This document shows positions 1-5,039 of a stretch of DNA of 5,859 nucleotides, piece after piece. How positions within the stretch are numbered: position 1 is the first letter of the stretch; each line of letters begins with the position of its first letter. A program made the position numbers and the translations under genes. Below the pieces are notes generated by a model. That model did no database searches. It was not told where the DNA came from and was given only the letters and a program-made list of their open reading frames with translations. Source of the DNA: Planctomycetota bacterium. Lineage in GTDB: Bacteria > Planctomycetota > Planctomycetia > Pirellulales > UBA1268. Location: positions 1-5,859 of the forward strand of contig QWQL01000040.1 of assembly GCA_003670825.1 (NCBI GenBank), given 5' to 3'.

Positions 1-79
1 GGCCGACGTCGTCGCAGACCACGTCGCCCGAGACGACACCCCGCAGGTCTTCCTCGATTCGCTTCCGCTCGAGATCCAT
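1..79 (-). CDS. N-terminus of probable FAD-linked oxidase (partial)
   Basis: An ATG on the minus strand at 79 opens a frame that runs off the left edge and gives 26 residues beginning MDLERKRIEEDLRGVV. A GAAGG ribosome-binding-like element lies 5 bases before the ATG. The gene starts 21 bases after the stop of the zinc-ribbon gene, so it is probably the next gene of the same operon. The opening (acidic/basic helix, then DLRG, then a short SGDVVCDD stretch) resembles, from memory, the start of planctomycete FAD-binding oxidases of the glycolate oxidase/D-lactate dehydrogenase type, which precedes their FAD-binding domain. No catalytic or FAD-binding residue is inside the window. The product name is therefore tentative, while the existence of a gene here is more likely than not. 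Confidence 0.5.
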   Translation of the reverse strand, partial: MDLERKRIEEDLRGVVSGDVVCDDVG

Positions 80-100
80 GCGGCCCTTCGTCGACGGAGG

Positions 101-628
101 TCAGGGCGTTGGTGATGCAGGCGGACCGATGGAGGCCCGCCCGGCGAGGCGGGCTTGCTGCTGCCGATGCTTTTCGTGCGTCTCCAGGTCGAAGCCCTCG
201 AACGGTCCGGCGGCACCGCGGTAGCGGGTGCCGCAGCGATAGCAGGTGAGGCACTCGGGCATGAAGAGGTAGAGGATCACGTCGACCAGCGCCGTGCCGA
301 ACAGGATTGCGAAGGTGGGCACCAGTAGCCGCTGTGCCCAGGTGACGCAGCTGGCTGCGAGCCCTGCCACGACGATCCCTACGCCGAGCCGCTGCGGAAA
401 ATCCTTCCGCGCAAACAGCTCCGTGCAGGGGCAGACCAGGCAGCGCCGCAGCCGCGGCTCGCCGACCCCGACCTCCGCCGGCTCCCCGCCGGGGCCGGAC
501 CATGCGATCGCGTCAGTGGCTATCTCCGTTACCGCCCCACACCGCGAGCAGACGAGCGACGGCTTTGTCTCGGCGTCGTTCACCGTCACGGTGGAACCAC
601 AGGCGGTACAGGCGTAGGTGATGCGCAT
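101..628 (-). CDS. Zinc-ribbon membrane protein, uncharacterised
   Basis: This is a 175-residue protein of unknown function. The N-terminus holds a zinc ribbon with paired cysteines C7/C10 and C27/C30. After a Gly/Pro/Glu-rich linker (about 44-58) come C63, C66 and C68, then the motif RKDFPQRLG (74-82). Two hydrophobic segments follow (about 81-97 and 101-124), and immediately after them C126, C129 and C132 in CLTCYRCG. The soluble tail contains GFDLETHEKHRQQ (145-157). From memory, the RKDFPQRLG, CYRC and FDLETHE signatures recur in a family of small planctomycete membrane proteins with no assigned role. The ATG at 628 lies 4 bases after the stop of the upstream membrane-protein gene and has no strong Shine-Dalgarno, which suggests translational coupling. 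A structural or metal-binding role at the inner membrane is inference. The reading frame is secure and the function is not known. Confidence 0.85.
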   Translation of the reverse strand: MRITYACTACGSTVTVNDAETKPSLVCSRCGAVTEIATDAIAWSGPGGEPAEVGVGEPRLRRCLVCPCTELFARKDFPQRLGVGIVVAGLAASCVTWAQRLLVPTFAILFGTALVDVILYLFMPECLTCYRCGTRYRGAAGPFEGFDLETHEKHRQQQARLAGRASIGPPASPTP

Positions 629-632
629 CGCG

Positions 633-1352
633 TCAGGTCGCCCGCAGGAGTTGGGCCGTCAGTTCGCCGAGGATGGCGGCGAGACAGGCGACGTACAGGA
701 TACCGGTAGCGCTCTGCGTGTTGGGGATGTCGAGCGTCTTGCGGCTCATGACGAGGAGTACGGGAAGCCCGATCAGGCCCGCCAGCCAGCGGAGGGAGAG
801 CAGGGCCGTGGCCGTGCCGTCGGCCGTCCGCACAGCCCCGGGATCGACCGCTACTGCCGCCAGGGAGAGCACGAGTTGCACCCCCCAGGCAGCGAGAGCC
901 CAGTCGATCATCCTCACCAGGGCCGCCACGCTCATCCCCGGCGCATTGAGATACCAGTGGCCGAGGAGCATGGCATGCACGGTCAGGCCGACCACCAGTC
1001 CCGACACGAGCGCCTCGCCGGCGGGAGCCACTCCGGCTTGGACCTGCACGAGGACGGTGGCGGTGGCGAGGAGGATTGCCACGAGTCGGCAGCAGGTCTG
1101 CCCCATGCGGGTTCGCTCGCCAAACCAGGCCACGCTCCCCACCCAGGCGATCACCGACGCCGCGGCTGCGACCGCCCACGCGGGGCCGGGCACTTCGATG
1201 CGGGCCAGGCAGGCGGCCACGCTGGCCAGCCCGAGCACGACGAGGAGGTTGACGCGAAAAAAACCGGCGGGCACCAGCGACGAGGGGGTGAGGGCGAGGG
1301 CCAGTGCCATGCCCCAGCCGAACCGGCAGAGAAAGTCGACCAGCAGCCTCAT
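633..1352 (-). CDS. Polytopic membrane protein, about 8 TM, unknown
   Basis: This 239-residue protein is almost entirely hydrophobic. Segments are visible at about 9-28, 33-51, 55-76, 88-106, 112-131, 145-168, 186-204 and 216-236. There is no signal peptide distinct from the first segment. Polar residues in otherwise hydrophobic surroundings form candidate functional motifs: H126 and H132 in HAMLLGHWYLN, RWLAGLIG (188-195), NTQSATGILY (211-220) and E230. Histidines in such positions could bind heme or metal, but this is only a suggestion and I cannot assign a known family. The ATG at 1352 has GGGAG 5 bases upstream, which supports this start. The gene lies 55 bases after folE and 4 bases before the zinc-ribbon gene. 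The tight spacing suggests that the two membrane proteins are made together and may form a complex. Confidence 0.85.
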   Translation of the reverse strand: MRLLVDFLCRFGWGMALALALTPSSLVPAGFFRVNLLVVLGLASVAACLARIEVPGPAWAVAAAASVIAWVGSVAWFGERTRMGQTCCRLVAILLATATVLVQVQAGVAPAGEALVSGLVVGLTVHAMLLGHWYLNAPGMSVAALVRMIDWALAAWGVQLVLSLAAVAVDPGAVRTADGTATALLSLRWLAGLIGLPVLLVMSRKTLDIPNTQSATGILYVACLAAILGELTAQLLRAT

Positions 1353-1407
1353 GCGCTCTCCCGCGAGGGCGTCGCCGCCCGTCGCCTTGCTCCCCGAGCT
1401 ACTGCCA

Positions 1408-1992
1408 TCACTGCCTGCGACCGCCGTAGATCAGCGACATCACCTCGGCTCGGCTCGACACGTTCTCCCGAAATACACCCTTCATGGCCGAGGTCACGCA
1501 GACACTGCCGGGCTTGCGGACGCCGCGGATGGTCATGCAGGTGTGGGTGGCCTCCACCACGACAGCCACGCCCTTGGCGCCCAGATCGTGCTCGAGGAGG
1601 TCGGCAATCTGCTCGGTCATCCGCTCCTGTACCTGCGGACGATGCGACACCGCCTCGACCACCCGCGCCAGCTTGCTCAGGCCGAGCACGCGGCCGTCGG
1701 GCATGTAGCCGATGTGGGCGTGGCCCATGAACGGGAGGAGGTGGTGCTCGCAGACGCTGTTGAAGGCGATGTCGCGGACGAGCACGATCTCGTCGTACTT
1801 TTCGTTGAAGGCCTTCGTGAGGTGCACCCGCGGATCCTGCCGGAGGCCGCTGAACATCTCGGCGTACATCCTCGCCACGCGGGCGGGCGTTTCGAGCAGG
1901 CCTTCGCGGTCGGGATCCTCCCCGACGGCGGCGAGGATTTCACGGACGGCCCGCTCGATGCGGGCGTGGTCGACGGGGTAGGCTTCTGTCAT
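1408..1992 (-). CDS. folE: GTP cyclohydrolase I
   Basis: FolE converts GTP to 7,8-dihydroneopterin triphosphate and formate, the first step of tetrahydrofolate synthesis, and this product also feeds queuosine-type 7-deazaguanine pathways. It is a cytosolic homodecamer in known cases. The 194-residue protein matches the type I family over its core: GLLETPARVARMY (31-43), the zinc and active-site motif CEHHLLPF (81-88), and HTCMTIRGV (150-158). Zinc ligands C81, H84 and C152 are present, as are H83 and H150, which correspond to catalytic histidines of the E. coli enzyme. GRVLGLSKLARVVE (100-113) and the SRAEVMSLI end (180-188) are also typical. The ATG at 1992 has only a weak GAG upstream, but it lies about where family members begin. 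The 125-base gap before it could hold its own promoter, though I see no convincing -35/-10 pair. Confidence 0.97.
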   Translation of the reverse strand: MTEAYPVDHARIERAVREILAAVGEDPDREGLLETPARVARMYAEMFSGLRQDPRVHLTKAFNEKYDEIVLVRDIAFNSVCEHHLLPFMGHAHIGYMPDGRVLGLSKLARVVEAVSHRPQVQERMTEQIADLLEHDLGAKGVAVVVEATHTCMTIRGVRKPGSVCVTSAMKGVFRENVSSRAEVMSLIYGGRRQ

Positions 1993-2017
1993 GGGATCGT
2001 TACTCTACCAACCTCCA

Positions 2018-2045
2018 CGGACACGCCACGAGGGCCGTGTGTCCG
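2018..2045. repeat. Imperfect hairpin upstream of folE
   Basis: CGGACAC (2018-2024) is the exact reverse complement of GTGTCCG (2039-2045), and the stem extends inward with GCC (2025-2027) against GGC (2033-2035). This gives ten pairs interrupted by a 3-base bulge (2036-2038) around a 5-base loop. It lies in the 125-base gap between the Lon-domain gene and folE, ending 73 bases past the former's stop and starting 26 bases before the latter's ATG. There is no T-run after it on either strand, so it is not a classical intrinsic terminator. It could act on folE leader RNA or on transcript ends, or be chance in GC-rich DNA. Confidence 0.35.
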
Positions 2046-2117
2046 CGGCGGGATGGGGTCAGATGCCGACATTGTCGCCCCGGCCGCACGGACCACCGGG
2101 ACCACGCTGCCGTGGAG

Positions 2118-2810
2118 TTAGTTGTCGCTGAAGTCAGGGGGGAAGGTCCGCCGCCGGCCCCCGGGCCCGCGGGCGGCGATCGCCTCGATCAGGAGCCTTG
2201 TCCGCGCGAAGATGTCAGTTTCCGCTAGCAGCCTCAGCTTCGTGTCGAAATCGAGGTCGATCGTGTAGGCCACGATGTCGGCGAGCATGCCAAGCGTGAT
2301 CTGGCTGCCGAGGAGTTGGTCGAGCTGCTCGTAGGCATTGGGCACCTGCGGCATCGACTGCTTGAACGCATCGAGCAGTTGCCGCTGGAGGGCCGCCGCC
2401 GCTGCCGGCGATGCCTCAGCGGGCTCCACGTCGTCCATGATCTCCGCTTCGACGACCCGAAACAGCTTCTTCGGCGGGAGTTCACGGATCAGTTGCAATC
2501 GACGCACGCCAAGCACGAGCACGTTGTAGGTGCCTTCGTCGGTCCGTTGGTGGGTGGCGATCCGGCAGAGGCAGGCATGCGGCCGCAGGGGCGGGCGGCC
2601 GTCGTAGTGCTCCTCCCAGCCGGGGGCGAGCGAACCCAGCGCGATCAGGCGGTCGTCTTCAATCGCCTCCTCAAACATCGCCCGATACCGCGGCTCGAAG
2701 ATGTGCAGCGCCTGCATCACGTGCGGAAACATCACCAGGTTTGGCAGCGGAAACATGCGGGCAAATCCCGAGAACTGTTCGGGCGAGAAGGCGAGTGGCT
2801 CGTCAGGCAT
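2118..2810 (-). CDS. Stand-alone Lon substrate-binding domain protein
   Basis: This 230-residue protein matches the N-terminal substrate-binding domain of Lon protease (the LON_substr_bdg/COG2802 type) but has no AAA+ ATPase and no Ser-Lys protease domain. The family signature FPLPNLVMFP (20-29), then LHIFEPRYRAMFEEAI (35-50) and ALGSL (57-61), opens the beta-rich subdomain. ACLCRI (79-84) and YNVLVLGVRRL (95-105) continue it, and a helical C-terminal part follows (about 136-215). The tail is basic and disordered (GPGGRRR, 215-221). Such proteins presumably bind unfolded or specific protein substrates, but their role in bacteria is poorly defined. Two ATGs are in tandem, at 2816 and 2810. GAGAAG sits 7 bases before the second but only 1 base before the first, so 2810 is preferred. 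It lies 14 bases after the DUF309 gene and is very probably co-transcribed with it. Confidence 0.92.
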   Translation of the reverse strand: MPDEPLAFSPEQFSGFARMFPLPNLVMFPHVMQALHIFEPRYRAMFEEAIEDDRLIALGSLAPGWEEHYDGRPPLRPHACLCRIATHQRTDEGTYNVLVLGVRRLQLIRELPPKKLFRVVEAEIMDDVEPAEASPAAAAALQRQLLDAFKQSMPQVPNAYEQLDQLLGSQITLGMLADIVAYTIDLDFDTKLRLLAETDIFARTRLLIEAIAARGPGGRRRTFPPDFSDN

Positions 2811-2824
2811 GGGCATGCTTCTCG

Positions 2825-3232
2825 TCAGGCGGCGGGCGGCGTTGGGGGCGGATCGAGGTGGATCTCGGGGAGCAGGTCTGGATTGAGCTGGATGTCGGGA
2901 AAGTCCTCGGTGCTGGCAGCGACCTCGGCGAGGCAGCGGTCGAAGTCTGCCAGGAAGGCGGTGACGTCGAGCCCAAGGTGTTGCGGGGCGAAGGCCTCCA
3001 GATATCCGTGCACGCTGCTGTGGACCTTCCGCGCTCCGCGGATGTTGCCGTTGCCGAAATGGTAGAGCGCTACCGCAGCCTGGATCATTCCCTGGTAAAA
3101 CTTTCTCGATGGCCCGCGATACTCCGTCCAAAGCGTCTCCCAGACCTCGTGGCTTTCGTAGTAGTCGCAGTCGTTGAACTTCTCGATGCCCTCGAGGTAG
3201 AGCGGCTCGTAGTCGCCGGCTGCGGATGTCAT
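2825..3232 (-). CDS. DUF309 family protein
   Basis: This is a 135-residue soluble helical protein of the DUF309 family, whose function is unknown. The family core is clear: YLEGIEKFN (12-20), YYESHEVWETLW (24-35, with the invariant-looking H28 and E29), then KFYQGMIQAAVALYHFGNGN (44-63) and the following GAR. The His-Glu pair and the gln/asn-rich helix suggest a conserved pocket, but no activity is established. The C-terminus is a low-complexity proline-rich tail (about 119-135), probably disordered. The ATG at 3232 has AGG 6 bases upstream and begins just before the conserved region; an open frame continuing upstream is antisense to nth and lacks family similarity. It is the first gene of the minus-strand run and diverges from nth across 66 bases. 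Confidence 0.9.
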   Translation of the reverse strand: MTSAAGDYEPLYLEGIEKFNDCDYYESHEVWETLWTEYRGPSRKFYQGMIQAAVALYHFGNGNIRGARKVHSSVHGYLEAFAPQHLGLDVTAFLADFDRCLAEVAASTEDFPDIQLNPDLLPEIHLDPPPTPPAA

Positions 3233-3298
3233 GCGTTGCCTGCCCTTTTCTGGGACGTCCGCGACGAGCCGTGGGAATGGCCGGCCGGGAGATCCTCG
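3233..3298. promoter_or_regulatory. Divergent intergenic region, promoters expected
   Basis: These 66 bases separate the start codons of the DUF309 gene (minus) and nth (plus), so promoters for one or both directions should lie here or extend into the flanking 5' coding ends. I see a TTGCCT hexamer (3236-3241) with no AT-rich -10 partner, and no clear operator or long palindrome beyond a GGCCGGCC 8-mer (3279-3286) that is expected by chance in such DNA. The assignment rests on gene orientation only. GGGAG (3287-3291) at the right end serves as the nth ribosome-binding site. Confidence 0.35.
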
Positions 3299-4033
3299 AT
3301 GAATCGTAACACCCGGGCCCGAAAGGGTCAGTCGCCGAGTCTGGCCCCGGCGGCCCGCCGCCCCGGCCGAGAATCCATGGCGGCCCGGGCCGCCAGGGCC
3401 GCTACGATCGCCGACCGGCTGGTGGTGGCCCACCCCGGGGCATCCTGCTCGCTCGATTTTGAATCGCCGTACCAGCTGGTGATCGCCACGATTCTCTCGG
3501 CCCAGTGCACCGACAAGCGGGTCAACCTCGTGACACCGCAGCTGTTTGCCCGCTGGCCCGATCCGCGATCGCTCGCCGCCGCGAAGCCGGCGCAGGTCGA
3601 GGGCGTGATTCGGAGCACTGGCTTTTTCCGGGCGAAGGCCAAGAGCTTGCTGGGCTGTGCCCGCGGCCTCGTTGATCGCCACGGTGGCGAGGTTCCCACC
3701 ACGCTCGAGGAACTCGTCCGCCTCCCCGGAGTCGGCCGAAAAACGGCCAACGTGGTGCTGGGGTCGGCCTTTGGCATCACCTCGGGCGTGGTCGTAGACA
3801 CCCACGTGGGGCGGATTTGCCGACGGCTGGGACTCACCACGCACACCGATGCCGTCCGTGCCGAGCGAGATCTCGTGCGGCTGGTTCCCCGGGATCACTG
3901 GATCGGCTTCAGCCACCGGCTCATCGAGCACGGCCGCACCGTCTGCCCGGCCCGCGGGCCGAGGTGTGAGCAATGTCCGCTGGCAGATCTCTGCCCGCGA
4001 GTGGGCGTGAGTCTGGCACGACCGGCCCGCTGA
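3299..4033 (+). CDS. nth: Endonuclease III
   Basis: This is a DNA glycosylase/AP lyase that removes oxidised pyrimidines in base excision repair. The 244-residue product has every key element. SAQCTD (67-72) is near the substrate-binding start of the fold. The helix-hairpin-helix LPGVGRKTA (142-150) contains catalytic Lys148. VVDTHV (165-170) contains catalytic Asp167. A [4Fe-4S] cluster motif C-X6-C-X2-C-X5-C is formed by C216, C223, C226 and C232. The chosen ATG (3299) has GGGAG 7 bases upstream. This start gives a basic, apparently disordered extension of about 26 residues compared with E. coli Nth (211 residues). The in-frame ATG at 3377 would give 218 residues, closer to the E. coli length, and is a real alternative. 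The gene is followed 6 bases after its stop by a large hairpin. Confidence 0.96.
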   Translation: MNRNTRARKGQSPSLAPAARRPGRESMAARAARAATIADRLVVAHPGASCSLDFESPYQLVIATILSAQCTDKRVNLVTPQLFARWPDPRSLAAAKPAQVEGVIRSTGFFRAKAKSLLGCARGLVDRHGGEVPTTLEELVRLPGVGRKTANVVLGSAFGITSGVVVDTHVGRICRRLGLTTHTDAVRAERDLVRLVPRDHWIGFSHRLIEHGRTVCPARGPRCEQCPLADLCPRVGVSLARPAR

Positions 4034-4039
4034 TGCTCG

Positions 4040-4087
4040 GCGGTGGCGGCCAGCGACGCCCCCATGGGCAGGATGGCCGCCCACCGC
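4040..4087 (+). terminator. Strong GC hairpin after nth, possible terminator
   Basis: GCGGTGGCGGCCA (4040-4052) pairs with 4074-4087 (TGGCCGCC, then ACCGC after one bulged C at 4082), forming 13 base pairs. The 21-base loop contains a further 4-pair stem, GCCC (4058-4061) with GGGC (4066-4069). It starts 6 bases after the nth stop codon and ends 66 bases before the dcd start, so its position fits a transcript end. It lacks an adjacent T-run; the nearest short one is TTT at 4108-4110. Termination would therefore be non-canonical. It could equally protect the 3' end of nth mRNA or separate expression of nth from dcd. The structure is seen directly and the function is inferred. Confidence 0.45.
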
Positions 4088-4153
4088 GTAGACTCTCGGT
4101 GCCGTCGTTTACCCGTTCGCGGGTTCCGCCTCCGCCACCGTACGGGAGCCACC

Positions 4154-4762
4154 GTGATTCTCTCCGGCAACGAGATCCGGCAACAACTCGGCAGCAACAT
4201 CCTCATCGATCCCTTCGACGAGGCCCGGCTCAACCCCAACAGCTACAACCTCTCGCTCCACGACGAACTGCTCGTCTACGAGGAGGTGGTGCTCGACATG
4301 CGGAAGAGCAACCGCGTCGAGCGGATTTCGATCCCCGAGGACGGCCTCGTGCTGACGCCCAACCAGCTCTACCTGGGCCGCACCGTCGAGCGGACCGAAA
4401 CCCACAACCTCGTGCCGATGATCGAGGGGCGCAGCTCGATCGGCCGGCTCGGCTTGTTTGTGCACGTGACGGCCGGGTTTGGCGACGTCGGCTTCTGCGG
4501 CTACTGGACCCTGGAGATGTTTGCCGTGCAGCCGGTGAAGATCTACGCGGGCGTGCCGATCTGCCAGATCTTCTTCCACCAGATCCACGGCGACATCACC
4601 GAGTATTCAAGCGAGAAGTACCAGCACAACCACGACATCCAGCCGAGCCTGCTCTATCGCGAACTCACCGGCGACGACGAGACGCCCCAGCAGATGCAGC
4701 TGGAGTTCGGCGACGCCGCCGGACGGGCGGCCGCGCTGGCGGCGCCGCGGACGGCGAGGTAA
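4154..4762 (+). CDS. dcd: dCTP deaminase
   Basis: Dcd deaminates dCTP to dUTP, feeding dTMP synthesis; it is a trimeric cytosolic enzyme of the dUTPase fold. The 202-residue product begins MILSGNEIRQQL, as the family does, from a GTG at 4154 with GGGAG 5 bases upstream. The frame is open further up to an ATG at 4043, but that extension crosses the intergenic hairpin and lacks family similarity. Core motifs are ARLNPNSYNLSL (24-35), the nucleotide-binding GRSSIGRLGL (92-101) and VTAGFGDVGF (105-114), followed by TLE with the catalytic Glu121. The TAG-x2-D-x-GF form resembles the bifunctional dCTP deaminase/dUTPases of mycobacteria and methanogens more than the E. coli TAHRID form, so dUTPase activity is possible. 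The C-terminal lid (KYQHNHDIQPSLLYRE, 155-170) is unlike the usual KYQxQxGPxxS, and an Ala-rich tail follows. Confidence 0.95.
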   Translation: MILSGNEIRQQLGSNILIDPFDEARLNPNSYNLSLHDELLVYEEVVLDMRKSNRVERISIPEDGLVLTPNQLYLGRTVERTETHNLVPMIEGRSSIGRLGLFVHVTAGFGDVGFCGYWTLEMFAVQPVKIYAGVPICQIFFHQIHGDITEYSSEKYQHNHDIQPSLLYRELTGDDETPQQMQLEFGDAAGRAAALAAPRTAR

Positions 4763-4772
4763 GTTTTCGCTC

Positions 4773-4976
4773 ATGGTGCCCAAACTCCTTGCCTGGTCGG
4801 CCTTCGGCCTGGCCCTGCTGTTCGCGATCCTGATGCTGACGGCGATCTTCGCCGGCTCGTCGCTGGGTGGCGCCGCCCCGCTGCTCGTGTACTGGGGTGC
4901 GATCCCGCTGCTCGGGGTGGCGATCCTCCTGGCGGTCGTGCTCCTCGTGATCTCGTCATTCTCCTCCGATTCCTAG
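4773..4976 (+). CDS. Small two-segment membrane protein
   Basis: This 67-residue protein belongs to no family I recognise. Two hydrophobic segments (about 5-27 and 37-62) are joined by a short Gly/Ser/Pro turn, and the last residues are SSFSSDS. Being hydrophobic throughout, the sequence behaves like a genuine membrane hairpin and not a random frame. It starts 10 bases after dcd, so it is likely co-transcribed and perhaps translated by re-initiation. The only purine-rich element, GAGG (4756-4759), is 13 bases from the ATG, which is too far to be convincing. A GTG directly after the ATG is an alternative start. The stop is a TAG at 4974 in the same frame as aspS. Whether it has any link to nucleotide metabolism is unknown. 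Confidence 0.65.
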   Translation: MVPKLLAWSAFGLALLFAILMLTAIFAGSSLGGAAPLLVYWGAIPLLGVAILLAVVLLVISSFSSDS

Positions 4977-5039
4977 CGTGCGACGCCCGCACCGCCCGCG
5001 GGAGCCGGCGGAACCGGGCCTCGCGGAAAGGTGCATCAC

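Noticed and set aside
673..2121. A 482-codon plus-strand open frame opposite the membrane-protein gene and folE, with another overlapping one at 618-1730.
   Set aside because: Both run antisense to clearly recognised or strongly hydrophobic coding frames. Their products are low-complexity (His, Arg, Ala, Gly) with no family signature, as expected from GC-rich third positions.
2811..3131. N-terminal extension of the Lon-domain protein up to an ATG at 3131.
   Set aside because: It overlaps the DUF309 gene in another frame, is Arg/Pro-rich and has no family similarity; the GAGAAG element points to 2810.
2741..3298. Upstream extension of the nth frame to 2741.
   Set aside because: It is antisense to the DUF309 and Lon-domain genes. 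Endonuclease III similarity begins downstream of 3377.
3233..4084. Long upstream extension of the DUF309 frame across nth on the opposite strand.
   Set aside because: It is antisense to an intact nth gene, and the DUF309 similarity begins only after 3232.
3973..4833. A 286-codon plus-strand frame overlapping dcd, and a 159-codon minus-strand frame at 4109-4588.
   Set aside because: Both are shadows of dcd, whose motifs and catalytic Glu lie in another frame. The products are compositionally biased.
4995..5002. CCCGCGGG palindrome between the small membrane gene and aspS.
   Set aside because: It is an 8-base GC-only palindrome with no room for a loop, and is expected by chance in this composition.
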